A DNA stretch of 64,000 bases, taken from the NCBI RefSeq assembly GCF_009649745.1, contig NZ_WJNG01000014.1, forward strand, positions 50,121-114,120, in the 5' to 3' direction. This DNA is from Aquibacillus halophilus (lineage in GTDB: Bacteria > Bacillota > Bacilli > Bacillales > Amphibacillaceae). The notes beneath the pieces were generated by a model. The model saw only the letters and a program-made list of their open reading frames with translations, made no database searches and had not been told where the DNA came from. A program made the translations under genes and the position numbers. Shown here in pieces: positions 8,556 through 17,352 of this stretch. How positions within the stretch are numbered: position 1 is the first letter of the stretch; each line of letters begins with the position of its first letter.

Positions 8556-9958
8556 GTGAACAAAAGCAGATTGCTATTGTTGGTGGTGGGATAGCTGGAC
8601 TAACAACAGCCTATTACTTACAAAAAGAAATCAACGAGCAGCAACTACCTTATAAAATAAAGTTGATTGAAGCCGATGATAAGCTAGGTGGAAAAATTGA
8701 AACGATTAAGCAGGACGGCTTTATGATTGAACGTGGCCCAGATTCTTTCTTGAAAAGAAAGACTTCTGCAGCTAAATTAGTCAAGGAAGTTGGACTTGAA
8801 GATGAGTTGGTTGAAAATGCTACCGGTCAATCATTTATCCTAGTAAATAATAAGCTTCATAAAATGCCTAGTGGTTCTTTTATGGGAATACCAACTGAAG
8901 TTCGACCATTTTTGTTTTCAAGTCTCTTTTCAACTAAGGGTAAACTAAGAGCAGCCTATGACTTTGTTTTACCTAAAGGCGATCAGGTAAGCGATCAGTC
9001 ATTAGGTAAATTCTTCCGTAGGCGATTTGGTGATGAGCTTGTTGAAAATTTACTTGAGCCATTACTTTCTGGTATCTACGCAGGTGATATTGATGATTTA
9101 AGCCTTATGTCTACTTTTCCGAACTTTTATCACCTAGAACAAGAGCACAAGAGCCTTGTTAAAGGTTTGCAAGCTACTATGCCAAAAAAGAAAAAGGCTA
9201 AAGGGCCAAAACCAAGTATGTTTTTCAGCTTGAAGAATGGTCTTCAATCATTAGTAGAAGCAGTGGAGGATAAACTAGAAGACGGAGTTGTTACAAAGGG
9301 TCTAACAGTTGATCATATTGAACGAAAAGATAGTAACTACCACTTATTATTGGGAAATGGTGAGGTATATAAAGCTGATGCAGTTGTATTAGCTACACCG
9401 TTTTTTGCTAGCCAACGTATGTTTAGTCAATATGAGTTTATGGACACATTGAAAGAAATGAAAGCAACCTCCGTTGCCAATGCTGCCTTGGCATTTGATG
9501 CTTCAGCAATTAAGAAGGACATTGATGGAACTGGATTTGTTGTATCACGTAACAGTGATTACCGAATAACAGCTTGCACCTGGACCCATAAAAAATGGCC
9601 AGGTACAACGACGCCAGAAGGGAAGGTTCTTTTGCGCTGTTACCTAGGTAGACCAGGTGACGAGGGTGTCGTTGATTTATCTGATCAGGAGATTATCGAT
9701 ATCGCTTTAAAGGATTTAAATAAAACAATGAATATTACACAGCAACCAGAGTTTTCAGTTATTACACGTTGGAACGATTCTATGCCACAATATTCAGTTG
9801 GTCATAAAGATCGCTTAGATGAGCTAACAAATAGCATGGAGAAGAACCTTCCAGGTGTCTATCTAGCTGGTGGCTCTTATCGAGGTATTGGTATTCCGGA
9901 TTGTATAGATCAAGGAGAAGCGGCTGTAGCGAGTGTTTTAGAATACTTAAAATTATAG
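8552..9958 (+). CDS. hemY: Coproporphyrinogen III oxidase (HemY/CgoX)
   Basis: The 468-residue flavoprotein opens with an ADP-binding [13 protein letters not shown] motif and ends with the FAD-contact segment [22 protein letters not shown]. Both are diagnostic for the protoporphyrinogen/coproporphyrinogen oxidase family. In Gram-positive bacteria it oxidises coproporphyrinogen III to coproporphyrin III, using oxygen as electron acceptor. It is the last gene of the hemEHY group and is closed by the hairpin at 9966-10002. Confidence 0.95.
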   Translation: MSEQKQIAIVGGGIAGLTTAYYLQKEINEQQLPYKIKLIEADDKLGGKIETIKQDGFMIERGPDSFLKRKTSAAKLVKEVGLEDELVENATGQSFILVNNKLHKMPSGSFMGIPTEVRPFLFSSLFSTKGKLRAAYDFVLPKGDQVSDQSLGKFFRRRFGDELVENLLEPLLSGIYAGDIDDLSLMSTFPNFYHLEQEHKSLVKGLQATMPKKKKAKGPKPSMFFSLKNGLQSLVEAVEDKLEDGVVTKGLTVDHIERKDSNYHLLLGNGEVYKADAVVLATPFFASQRMFSQYEFMDTLKEMKATSVANAALAFDASAIKKDIDGTGFVVSRNSDYRITACTWTHKKWPGTTTPEGKVLLRCYLGRPGDEGVVDLSDQEIIDIALKDLNKTMNITQQPEFSVITRWNDSMPQYSVGHKDRLDELTNSMEKNLPGVYLAGGSYRGIGIPDCIDQGEAAVASVLEYLKL

Positions 9959-9965
9959 TTTTGAA

Positions 9966-10002
9966 GTCAACCCCCATGAGAGCCTTTCTCATGGGGGTTG
10001 AC
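9966..10002. terminator. 16-bp hairpin between hemY and a convergent operon
   Basis: GTCAACCCCCATGAGA pairs perfectly with TCTCATGGGGGTTGAC around a 5-nt loop. No T-run follows on either strand, which is unusual for an intrinsic terminator. Its place between convergent transcripts suggests termination or 3'-end protection. Confidence 0.6.
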
Positions 10003-10043
10003 TGTGAGGTGAAAAATCCCTGTTACACAATATGAGATGAGCT

Positions 10044-10703
10044 TTATCTATTTATTTTCACTTTATTATTGCTCACGTAACTTATTAAATTGATAATTAG
10101 TATATAAACAGGAAAAGCGATCATTGCTCCTCCTGCTATTATACCAATGCCAATACCAGGGTCGTCTGCTGCATGAGCCATTGGGAAAAAGAGTGTCATT
10201 AAAGAAATAATAAGAACCCAATAAGGAACCCATAGAATGATCGTCCAAAAGTTAGCTTTACGCTTTCTTAACCACTTTTTTGTTAGGAGCAAAAGAAAGA
10301 TTGTACCTAATAATAGCGCAAAAGGGATTACGAGTGTTACAAATGATTTTACTGTATCTATATGCAAATCCGTGATCCTGCTAATTCTATATTCATTTGC
10401 CATAAGTTGAATAGGAAACATTACCATACAAGCATACAAAAAACTGACTACATTTAATTTTAAGAAGTAAATGTACCATGGAGAATGAATGTTGTTAAAC
10501 TCATTACCAAGTAGTGTTGGATTCCCCATTCCTTGAACAGCTTTTCTTTCTGCTTCTTCCTCACTGAAACCCTTTTCCATCCAGTTGCTTTTACTATTAT
10601 ACAGATGATATTCTAGCTCAGCTTTAATATCATTTTTAGCTTTTTTTGACTTAATCTGTTTAATAACCTCAAATAAAAAGGTATCTTTTTTGATTCTAAT
10701 CAC
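10044..10703 (-). CDS. HAAS-type membrane protein in an ECF sigma operon
   Basis: The protein has 219 residues. The first ~70 form a charged helical HAAS/permease-prefix-like domain (IKAELEYHLYNS ... GFSEEEAERKAVQGMGNP), followed by about four hydrophobic segments. Proteins of this build usually sit beside PadR-family regulators, and here a winged-helix gene overlaps its start by four bases (ATGA). As the only membrane protein of the sigma operon it is a candidate to regulate or respond to the sigma factor; that is inference. Compare the broken HAAS gene at 38002. Confidence 0.7.
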   Translation of the reverse strand: MIRIKKDTFLFEVIKQIKSKKAKNDIKAELEYHLYNSKSNWMEKGFSEEEAERKAVQGMGNPTLLGNEFNNIHSPWYIYFLKLNVVSFLYACMVMFPIQLMANEYRISRITDLHIDTVKSFVTLVIPFALLLGTIFLLLLTKKWLRKRKANFWTIILWVPYWVLIISLMTLFFPMAHAADDPGIGIGIIAGGAMIAFPVYILIINLISYVSNNKVKINR

Positions 10704-11107
10704 CTCTCCAATAACTGTTTTACTACCAATCGCTTTTGCATCTCATTTTTCTCTGATTGTTGTAATAAATTCTTTCCCCTCCTACTTATTTGGTAATGTT
10801 TCGCACCATTTTCATCCCAATTAGATAATAGGTAACCATTTTGTTCAAAACTGTGTAACATTGTGAATAGGTTCCCTTCGTCCTCTTCAAAAAACTGAAT
10901 TCCTCTTGAACGTAGTAATTTCGTCAAATCGTAACCTGTCTTTTTATTTGCGAGAAGCTGTAACACTGCTAAATAGATGCTTTCTTTGCTTTCATTTTGT
11001 TTTTCAATTCTTTTGTGAATTTTTTTTCGTAGTTGATCAGAAAAGTTCAACTGATTAAATTTAGTTTTATCCATTGAATGACGTAAATTTTTTAATCTAT
11101 CTTCCAT
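10700..11107 (-). CDS. PadR-like winged-helix protein with anti-sigma-like N-terminus
   Basis: The protein has 135 residues. Residues about 45-115 form a PadR-like winged helix (LAVLQLLANKKTGYDLTKLL ... YHQI-type wing, here KHYQISRRGKNLL). The first ~35 residues (DKTKFNQLNFSDQLRKKI) resemble the short N-terminal segment of small ECF anti-sigma proteins, and I infer a possible fusion from this. It overlaps the sigma gene by 11 bases and the membrane gene by 4, so all three are translationally coupled. Function unproven. Confidence 0.65.
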   Translation of the reverse strand: MEDRLKNLRHSMDKTKFNQLNFSDQLRKKIHKRIEKQNESKESIYLAVLQLLANKKTGYDLTKLLRSRGIQFFEEDEGNLFTMLHSFEQNGYLLSNWDENGAKHYQISRRGKNLLQQSEKNEMQKRLVVKQLLER

Positions 11108-11645
11108 TTAAATTATCCTCCAATTTTTTCTTTAGAAGTTCTTTTGATCTTTTCAAACGGGTTTTAATTGTGTTTTGATTATTTCCTATTAAAGTAGCAA
11201 GTTCTTTAATAGTTAACTCTTCGAAATAAAATAAATAGATGACTTCTCGATATTTAACTGGTAACTTCATTATTTCCATAACTAATTTATCATCTTCGTC
11301 TTTTTGTATAACTGTTTGTTCAACATTATCATTTTGTCCTTTATCAAAAACATTCTCAGTCTTTGGATCAATAACGTTTTTCTTATACCAACTTTTCAAA
11401 TAGTCTTTACAATGGTTAATCGCAATTTGCCATAGCCAAGTTCTTAGCTTTGATTTCCCCTTAAATGTATGTAGGGAGTTGTAACACTTCAAAAAAATAT
11501 CCTGCGTTAAATCTTCAGCAACCTCTTTACTATTTACATAGGAATAAGCTAATTGCAATATTTCTTGTCCGTATTTAGTCATCATCTGATCTATAAGTTC
11601 TGCTTTATCTTCTATTTGAAAGGTTTCTGCTGTTATTTCTTCCAA
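11097..11645 (-). CDS. ECF-family RNA polymerase sigma factor
   Basis: The protein has 182 residues with sigma region 2 (YGQEILQLAYSYVNSKEVAEDLTQDIF, LRTWLWQIAINHCKDYL) and region 4 (LPVKYREVIYLFYFEELTIKELATLI). It starts at TTG 11645 behind AAGGGGG. It heads a three-gene operon with overlapping downstream genes. An ECF-like promoter (AAAC-N17-CGTC) lies upstream at 11671-11695, consistent with autoregulation. No classical zinc-anti-sigma gene is present. The exact subgroup is not resolved. Confidence 0.88.
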   Translation of the reverse strand: MEEITAETFQIEDKAELIDQMMTKYGQEILQLAYSYVNSKEVAEDLTQDIFLKCYNSLHTFKGKSKLRTWLWQIAINHCKDYLKSWYKKNVIDPKTENVFDKGQNDNVEQTVIQKDEDDKLVMEIMKLPVKYREVIYLFYFEELTIKELATLIGNNQNTIKTRLKRSKELLKKKLEDNLNGR

Positions 11646-11670
11646 TGATGTCTTCCCCCTTTTAAACTAA

Positions 11671-11695
11671 GACGACGTGCTCTATATAAAAGTTT
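11671..11695 (-). promoter_or_regulatory. Candidate autoregulated ECF promoter
   Basis: On the minus strand AAAC (complement of 11692-11695) and CGTC (complement of 11671-11674) are 17 bases apart, matching the AAC/CGTC pattern of ECF promoters. The site is about 26 bp upstream of the sigma gene start. Confidence 0.5.
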
Positions 11696-11834
11696 GTTTT
11701 TTTTATAAACCTCTTCAGTTTTTTATATAAAATTTTAAAGTGTATCTTTTTTCTAGTAGGAATAATTTAGAACAATTATCTATCCTTTTTATCTTTATAC
11801 TATAATTAATAATTGTAAATACTTTTCAGTTTTT

Positions 11835-11860
11835 GTAAACATTTCATTCCTTACTTCGTT
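11835..11860 (+). promoter_or_regulatory. Candidate ECF promoter for the plus-strand sigma operon
   Basis: GTAAAC (11835-11840) and CGTT (11857-11860) are separated by 16 bases, close to the SigM-type pattern (GAAAC-N16-CGTC) with two deviations. It lies 25 bp before the TTG start. Confidence 0.35.
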
Positions 11861-11884
11861 TTATAAGTGAAAGGAGGAGAGACC

Positions 11885-12394
11885 TTGGATAGTGAAGTCT
11901 TGCAACAATTGATCAACGAGAAAATGCAAACAATAAAAAGGTATTTAATTAAGATTGGTGCTAGTCCTTTAGATGCGGAAGATATAGTTCAAGAATCAGT
12001 ATACAAATTTCTCCTCTACGTCGATTCAGTTGAACCCGACAAAGCTTATAGTTGGTTATTCCGGGTCGCGCTAAATAAGTATTACGACCTTTGTAGAAAG
12101 CAAAAGAGACATGTGACAGTAACTGTTGACGAACAGTTACTAGTTGATTTGCAACCAACACCAGAAAAATTATTGAACGAGAAGGAAAGACAGCTGCAAT
12201 TTAACACTATTCTTAATGAAATGAAGCCACTGTACAAACACTTAATCTTGTTAAAATATGAATTGGACTTGAGTTATCAGGAGATTTGTAAGGTCCTAGA
12301 TATGAAACAAGGAACATTGAAATCGCATTTGTTTAGGGCCCGAAATCAGTTTAAAGCATTGTATGAAAAAGGAGTGAAGCAAGATGAAGGATGA
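11885..12394 (+). CDS. ECF-family sigma factor, SigM-like
   Basis: The start is taken as TTG 11885 because AAGGAGGAG (11871-11879) is ideally placed. An in-frame GTG at 11867 would lie upstream of the ribosome binding site. The 169-residue product has region 2 (LIKIGASPLDAEDIVQESVYKFL, AYSWLFRVALNKYYDLCRK) and region 4 (LKYELDLSYQEICKVLDMKQGTLKSHLFRARNQF). It overlaps the anti-sigma gene by 11 bases. It lies head to head with a second ECF operon only 240 bp away. SigM-like is judged from partner type, not alignment. Confidence 0.88.
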   Translation: MDSEVLQQLINEKMQTIKRYLIKIGASPLDAEDIVQESVYKFLLYVDSVEPDKAYSWLFRVALNKYYDLCRKQKRHVTVTVDEQLLVDLQPTPEKLLNEKERQLQFNTILNEMKPLYKHLILLKYELDLSYQEICKVLDMKQGTLKSHLFRARNQFKALYEKGVKQDEG

Positions 12395-13373
12395 TAATCA
12401 AACAGAACCTACGGATGAGTTAGACTTTTTTGATGAGAAAAAAAGTACAGATAGATTTACCGAAACGATTAGAAAGGCACAGCGGAAAACAATTTTACGA
12501 AATATATTAATTTCATTTTCTGTGTCAGTTGTATTATTCATATCGCTGTTTCTATTATGGAGTTTTGCGATGGAATACAGAAAAAATCAGGCAATATATG
12601 ACGTTAGGCTTTACGATAGCATATCGAATCCAAACGTAGGAACAGCAGGTTATCAGGTGATTACTAACGGAATCACTAACGGAATATTAGAATATGGACA
12701 GTATAAAATTATTGATGGAAAGCCAATTGATTGGGGGGAAAAAAAATTATCTTATAGCATATTTGGTGCACTTCACCGATTTGCAGGTGACTACTCACCG
12801 ATTCAAATTGAAAAAGAACAGGGTGGAGATGGTCGGAAGTATCATAGGGAAACCAAACAGTTGCTCATGGAGTTTTATCATCCTGATGTTGAATATAGCA
12901 CGATGATTAATGATTTTCCACGTATAGCGAACATGACTGAAAATCTTTCAGCTGAAATGGCTGTTTCATTCACGGAGCGAGTTTCACCTGAACAGGTTAG
13001 GGACATGATTCCTGAAGGAGTTTCACTTCAATGGTACTGGGTTGCCTCTCATCAAGATGTGGAAGATGATCCACATTACGATCAATCCTATTCTGGGGAT
13101 TCTCTTTATGGATTTGATCATAGAGAAGACTTAGTAGATGAAGAGATGTTCATTAACAATATAAAGTCTGGTGTATCTAAAGAAGATGGGAAGTACTATG
13201 AAAACTTTAATCAACTTTTTAACTATGTAAGAGGAAATAACGAAGAAATAAGCCCCAATCAAGTAACGGTATTAGGTGCAGTGATAACTGGAACACCAGA
13301 GAACTTATTAAAGATGAAAGAGATTTCAATCATTCGAACAGGGGTATTAGGCGCAACAACAATTAATTATTAA
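12384..13373 (+). CDS. Membrane anti-sigma factor, YhdL-like
   Basis: The protein has 329 residues. A cytoplasmic N-terminal part contains a sigma-regulator-type motif (FTETIRKAQRKTILRNILIS), followed by a single membrane helix (about residues 45-65) and a large external domain. The layout and the closing segment (VTVLGAVITGTPENLLKM) match the sigma factor regulator N- and C-terminal families that include B. subtilis YhdL, the SigM anti-sigma. It overlaps the sigma gene and would hold it inactive at the membrane until an envelope signal arrives. Confidence 0.82.
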   Translation: MKDDNQTEPTDELDFFDEKKSTDRFTETIRKAQRKTILRNILISFSVSVVLFISLFLLWSFAMEYRKNQAIYDVRLYDSISNPNVGTAGYQVITNGITNGILEYGQYKIIDGKPIDWGEKKLSYSIFGALHRFAGDYSPIQIEKEQGGDGRKYHRETKQLLMEFYHPDVEYSTMINDFPRIANMTENLSAEMAVSFTERVSPEQVRDMIPEGVSLQWYWVASHQDVEDDPHYDQSYSGDSLYGFDHREDLVDEEMFINNIKSGVSKEDGKYYENFNQLFNYVRGNNEEISPNQVTVLGAVITGTPENLLKMKEISIIRTGVLGATTINY

Positions 13374-13391
13374 TTGATTCAATTTATAAGG

Positions 13392-13424
13392 GAACTCCTA
13401 TATTGCCGAGCAATATAGGAGTTC
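13392..13424 (+). terminator. Intrinsic terminator of the sigma/anti-sigma operon
   Basis: GAACTCCTATATTGC (13392-13406) pairs perfectly with its complement (13410-13424) around loop CGA, followed by TTTTGA. Confidence 0.9.
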
Positions 13425-13449
13425 TTTTGATGATTAATTTAATAGGGTA

Positions 13450-13499
13450 TTGATAAAAAATGGAAAATAGTATATAGTACATTACAACACTAATGCACT
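13450..13499 (+). promoter_or_regulatory. SigA promoter overlapped by a GntR operator-like dyad
   Basis: TTGATA (13450-13455) and TATAGT (13473-13478) are 17 bp apart, a good SigA promoter. Overlapping the -10 and the start point is a dyad AGTACATTA (13476-13484) / TAATGCACT (13491-13499) with one mismatch and a 6-bp spacer. This is a plausible operator for the GntR protein encoded 28 bp downstream. Confidence 0.6.
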
Positions 13500-13526
13500 G
13501 ATTTAGTTGATATAGGAGGTAAGCTT

Positions 13527-13907
13527 TTGATTGTTCAGGGTGATGGAACGAAGCCAATATATATACAGATTGCTGAATGGCTAGAAACAGAAATATTAAG
13601 TGAAAATATTAAACCTGATGAAAAAATATATTCTCAATATCAACTTGCTGAGATGTACAATATTAATCCAGCTACTGCAGCAAAAGGATTAACTATCCTT
13701 GCAAATGAGGCTGTTTTATACAAAAAACGAGGACTTGGCATGTTTGTATCAAGTAAAGCAAAAGCAATTATTCTCAAAAAGCGAAAAGGCCAGACATTAA
13801 AAAATCTAGTAACAGACTTGGTATCAGAAGCTAAACGTTTGGATGTTAGTGAAGCAGAATTAATAGGCATGATTAAGTTAGCAAACAGTCAGGGGGAAGG
13901 GAAATGA
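13527..13907 (+). CDS. GntR-family repressor, YtrA subfamily
   Basis: The protein has 126 residues: an N-terminal winged helix (PIYIQIAEWLETEILS, YQLAEMYNINPATAAKGLTIL) and only a short helical tail, as in the YtrA subfamily that controls ABC transporter operons. The TTG start at 13527 follows GGAGGT (13515-13520). It overlaps the ABC ATPase gene by four bases. The dyad at the promoter suggests it represses its own operon; the inducing signal is unknown. Confidence 0.88.
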   Translation: MIVQGDGTKPIYIQIAEWLETEILSENIKPDEKIYSQYQLAEMYNINPATAAKGLTILANEAVLYKKRGLGMFVSSKAKAIILKKRKGQTLKNLVTDLVSEAKRLDVSEAELIGMIKLANSQGEGK

Positions 13908-14806
13908 AGGTGATTGAATGTAATCAAGTATCAAAAGTATATGGAAACCACCATGCGGTGGATCAACTTTCTTTTACAATTGAGGAAAATAAAATTACTG
14001 GGTTGATTGGTCGGAATGGTGCGGGGAAAACAACTCTGCTAAAGATTATTGCAGGGTATCTACGTAAAACGTCAGGTGAAATGAATGTGTTTTCAGAAGA
14101 ACCTTTTAATAATTTGAAAGTCTCAGCAAATATGATTTTTGTCGATGATCAGATGAATTTCCCTACAGCACTGAATCTAGGAGAATTGCTAAAGGCGGCT
14201 GATAGCTTTTATGAGAATTGGGACATGGAACTTGCTAAACGTCTTTTTGATTATTTTTCTTTAAACCCGAAACAACGTCATGATAGCTTATCAAAAGGGA
14301 TGAAGAGTACCTTTAATATGATTGTTGGCCTCGCTTCTCGCTGTTCACTAACAATCTTTGATGAACCAACAACCGGTATGGATGTATCTGTTAGAAAGGA
14401 CTTTTACAGAGCCCTACTCAAGGATTACATTGCTTATCCAAGGACAATTATTTTATCTAGTCATCTCTTAAATGAGATTGAAGATATATTAGAAGACATT
14501 TTGCTTATTAAGGACGGAGAAAAATACCTTCACATGTCAGTGTCTGATGTAAAAGAGTATGCTGTTGGGATTAGTGGCGAGGGAACCATCGTAAATCAGT
14601 GGACTAAAGAAAATGAAATACTATACAAAAAAAGTTTAGGAACCGGAAGCTCTTATGTGGTTGTTAAAAATGATTTTACAGAGTCGATGCTTGAACGTGC
14701 TAAATTAGCAGGCTTAAAGATATCACCTGTTGCTGCTGAGGACCTATGTATCTATTTAACAAGTAAAACGAATGGGGGGATTGATGATGTCTTTGATAGA
14801 AGTTAA
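13904..14806 (+). CDS. ABC transporter ATP-binding protein
   Basis: The protein has 300 residues. Walker A is GRNGAGKTTLL (about residues 36-46), the signature region reads DSLSKGMKST instead of LSGGQ, Walker B is SLTIFDEPT, and the switch histidine is in ILSSHLL. The C-terminal 80 residues are an accessory domain as in YtrB-type ATPases. It is translationally coupled to the GntR gene and overlaps the permease gene. Probably an exporter serving envelope homeostasis or antimicrobial peptide defence; the substrate is not predictable. Confidence 0.88.
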   Translation: MKVIECNQVSKVYGNHHAVDQLSFTIEENKITGLIGRNGAGKTTLLKIIAGYLRKTSGEMNVFSEEPFNNLKVSANMIFVDDQMNFPTALNLGELLKAADSFYENWDMELAKRLFDYFSLNPKQRHDSLSKGMKSTFNMIVGLASRCSLTIFDEPTTGMDVSVRKDFYRALLKDYIAYPRTIILSSHLLNEIEDILEDILLIKDGEKYLHMSVSDVKEYAVGISGEGTIVNQWTKENEILYKKSLGTGSSYVVVKNDFTESMLERAKLAGLKISPVAAEDLCIYLTSKTNGGIDDVFDRS

Positions 14807-15545
14807 TTACTGGGAGATTATTAAAAAGCAATATTTTTTCAAGTTAAAAGCATATTCTGGTGTATTCACTTCGATGATGGTCGTACAAATCATTGCTTTT
14901 TTGCTCTCACTAGGAGGTACAGGTGGTTCGGGCGGCTCTGGTTCCTCTGGCTTTTCCTACACAACCGGTTACTATAATGGAAGTATGATCATTGCCTTTA
15001 CGATGATGTGGGCATTAATTACAGGTATTCTTATTACTACAAAAGCCTATCGGAATGATGATTTCACTTTTGTTGCAAATAGGGGAACTAGTAATTTATC
15101 TAATATGCTGTTTTTGTTAACTGCTAGTATTATTGGCGGTACCTTGTCGATGTTGTCCGGTTATCTATTAAAAGTTTTTGTCTATTTAATCTTCGAAGTT
15201 GATATGCTTTTTGATGTAACTCACACGATTTCAACACTTTGGTTGGGAATCATTGCATCGATTCTATATATCCTTTTATTTAGTGCTATCGGGTATCTGG
15301 TTGGTGTACTGGCACAAATAAGCAAATCATTAATTATTATCTTAGCAGCAGTAGTGATTGGATATCCAATTTATGCCTCTACAGGCACAGGTCAAAGGGA
15401 TGAGCCTACTCTTTTTATAGCAATTACACAGTTCTACCAGGGCGAGAGCATGTTATCTTTATTTGCTCTGAAAGTGATCTTAACAGTTACCATCCTTTTC
15501 TTCACATCGCTGATCATCACAAACCGATTGGAGGTTAAACAATGA
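14787..15545 (+). CDS. ABC transporter permease
   Basis: I start at ATG 14787 (MSLIEVNYWEI), with the G-run at 14774-14779 as ribosome binding site; ATG at 14772 and 14784 are in frame too. The product of about 252 residues has six hydrophobic segments and a Gly/Ser-rich stretch (residues about 38-52) after the first. It overlaps the 3' end of the ATPase gene by 20 bases and is followed by another overlapping gene, so it is the membrane partner of the ATPase. Confidence 0.8.
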   Translation: MSLIEVNYWEIIKKQYFFKLKAYSGVFTSMMVVQIIAFLLSLGGTGGSGGSGSSGFSYTTGYYNGSMIIAFTMMWALITGILITTKAYRNDDFTFVANRGTSNLSNMLFLLTASIIGGTLSMLSGYLLKVFVYLIFEVDMLFDVTHTISTLWLGIIASILYILLFSAIGYLVGVLAQISKSLIIILAAVVIGYPIYASTGTGQRDEPTLFIAITQFYQGESMLSLFALKVILTVTILFFTSLIITNRLEVKQ

Positions 15546-16231
15546 CTACTCTACTCGCGTCGTTACTTCCACTTTTACTTATGGTTGGTTTAATTGTGTT
15601 AATTATCTTTATTGTAAAGAAAAATGGACTTTTCAGAATTAAGCAAGCAAATGGCAACAGCGTAAAATGGGTGCTAAGCATTTATTTTATTATTCTATTT
15701 GCATCAACCATTGTTTTTTACTTTTTGCCTGATGATAAAGCCGCTTCAATCAGTCAGGAGGATATAAATAAAATGGTAAGGTATGGTCAAGAACTAAACA
15801 ATAGGGCACATCTAGGTACTCTCGACGAATCAGATCAATTAGCCTTGAAAAACGAGTGGCAGTTTGAGGCAACAGAAAATACGTTACAAGTTACAGCAGA
15901 AACAGGAGAATATAATGACATTATTGTTTTTGTTGAACGTAAAGACAATGATGTTGAGGACAAAAAAATAGAATTTATTAAGTATTCAACAGATAGCCTT
16001 TTTAATCACGATGGTTACCAAGTTGACTTTGCTCATAATAAACTAATAATAAAGCAACCGTCTAAAATGGATTTTCAATTTGCGGCAATTGCAAATGAAT
16101 TTACCATCACACAGTTCACAGGTGAAGAAAGACTTCATATTCGAATGGCTGCCATTGAACCTGAAATACTTTATCTACGTGTACCTAAGGATTTAAAACT
16201 CACCGGTAATGTTACATTGATTGAACAGTAG
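15542..16231 (+). CDS. Membrane protein of the GntR-ABC operon, unknown function
   Basis: The protein has 229 residues. Two N-terminal hydrophobic helices (about 5-25 and 38-55) are followed by a soluble extracytoplasmic-looking domain of about 165 residues rich in beta-strand patterns (ITQFTGEERLHIRMAAIEPEILYLRVP). The ATGA overlap with the permease gene marks it as part of the same transporter operon. I do not recognise the family; it could be an accessory sensor or substrate-binding subunit. Confidence 0.75.
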   Translation: MTTLLASLLPLLLMVGLIVLIIFIVKKNGLFRIKQANGNSVKWVLSIYFIILFASTIVFYFLPDDKAASISQEDINKMVRYGQELNNRAHLGTLDESDQLALKNEWQFEATENTLQVTAETGEYNDIIVFVERKDNDVEDKKIEFIKYSTDSLFNHDGYQVDFAHNKLIIKQPSKMDFQFAAIANEFTITQFTGEERLHIRMAAIEPEILYLRVPKDLKLTGNVTLIEQ

Positions 16232-16252
16232 ACAAGATAGACACAAAAATCA

Positions 16253-16292
16253 AAACAAACCGTAGCTAATTAGTAAAAGCTCCGGTTTGTTT
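16253..16292 (+). terminator. Terminator of the GntR-ABC operon
   Basis: AAACAAACCG (16253-16262) pairs with CGGTTTGTTT (16283-16292), and an internal AGCT/AGCT adds pairing. The stem lies between convergent genes and can serve both directions. Confidence 0.75.
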
Positions 16293-16308
16293 ATTTTCAT
16301 TAAATTAG

Positions 16309-17352
16309 TTAGTTGGTTACTTTATTCCCAACGAGAAATTGTTGAATGGAGTTGAACGCTTCATCTACATTTTTTGCTTGAATCGAATACGTCCGGTTTT
16401 CTGGGTATTGATTTTTACTATACTCGTATTTTGGGTCATAATAATACTCTAACAGTAATTGAACCACTGAAGAATAGTTTTCAGCCTGTAAATCGATGTC
16501 AATTTGTTTGGCAATTGGCGTATGAATTCTCCGTTTTATAATCTGAAAAGCTTTTACGAAATCTTCGTGGTGATCCCAAGGTTGGTACTCATCTAAAATG
16601 TTGCGGACCCGTTCCTCAATTGGCATATCGATGAAGATTTGGATGCCTTCTTCTTTTTTTGTCATGAGGAAGTCGGGGAGACTTACTTTTCCTACTCTTC
16701 TGCTTTCAGCCTCCATTAATACATAGGATGACAGCTCCAAGCGAAGCAAGTCATTGAGCAGGATTGAGTCAAAAGTAGTTTGATTATTCGGTTTTAACCC
16801 AATTTGACCGAAAATAGAACCTCTGTGCTTAGCGAGGCCTTCCAAATCTATGACCGGAAAACTAGCTTTGTGTAATTGTTCTAATAATATTGTTTTACCT
16901 GAGCCTGTATAACCATTTAACACGTACATGTCAGGATGAAATTCAAATGTTGCTAGTGAATTAACAACCCAATTACGATAGGACTTAATTCCACCCTCTA
17001 GCCGAGCTACGTCCATTCCCATTAAATCAATCATTGTTGCTGCTGTTTTACTGCGCATTCCACCTCGCCAACAAAAGACTACTTTGGGTTCACTTATGGT
17101 GTTAAACTGGTTTATAAAATTAGGGAGCTTTGCTGATATAATTTCAAGTCCACGCTGTTTAGCGGCCTCTATGCTTTTTTGCTTATATAGCGTTCCGATT
17201 TCTGCTCTTTCTCCATCTGTAAAAACGGGGATATTAGTGCTTCCAGGAATAGTTGAATGATTGAATTCGGAAGGAGAACGGACGTCAATTAATGCTACCT
17301 TTTCTTTTTGTTGCAAACTTGTTAGGTCTTCTATACTAATATCGCTAAACAT
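16309..17352 (-). CDS. mnmH: tRNA 2-selenouridine synthase (SelU/MnmH)
   Basis: I start at ATG 17352 (MFSDISIEDL), with GAGGTG just upstream; the frame extends to 17394 but without a ribosome binding site. The 347-residue protein has an N-terminal rhodanese domain with the catalytic cysteine in VVFCWRGGMRS, and a C-terminal P-loop domain (NGYTGSGKTILLEQL). This is the two-domain build of SelU, which converts 2-thiouridine to 2-selenouridine (through the geranylated form) at the tRNA wobble base. No selD is visible in the window, so selenium use is unproven here. Confidence 0.92.
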   Translation of the reverse strand: MFSDISIEDLTSLQQKEKVALIDVRSPSEFNHSTIPGSTNIPVFTDGERAEIGTLYKQKSIEAAKQRGLEIISAKLPNFINQFNTISEPKVVFCWRGGMRSKTAATMIDLMGMDVARLEGGIKSYRNWVVNSLATFEFHPDMYVLNGYTGSGKTILLEQLHKASFPVIDLEGLAKHRGSIFGQIGLKPNNQTTFDSILLNDLLRLELSSYVLMEAESRRVGKVSLPDFLMTKKEEGIQIFIDMPIEERVRNILDEYQPWDHHEDFVKAFQIIKRRIHTPIAKQIDIDLQAENYSSVVQLLLEYYYDPKYEYSKNQYPENRTYSIQAKNVDEAFNSIQQFLVGNKVTN

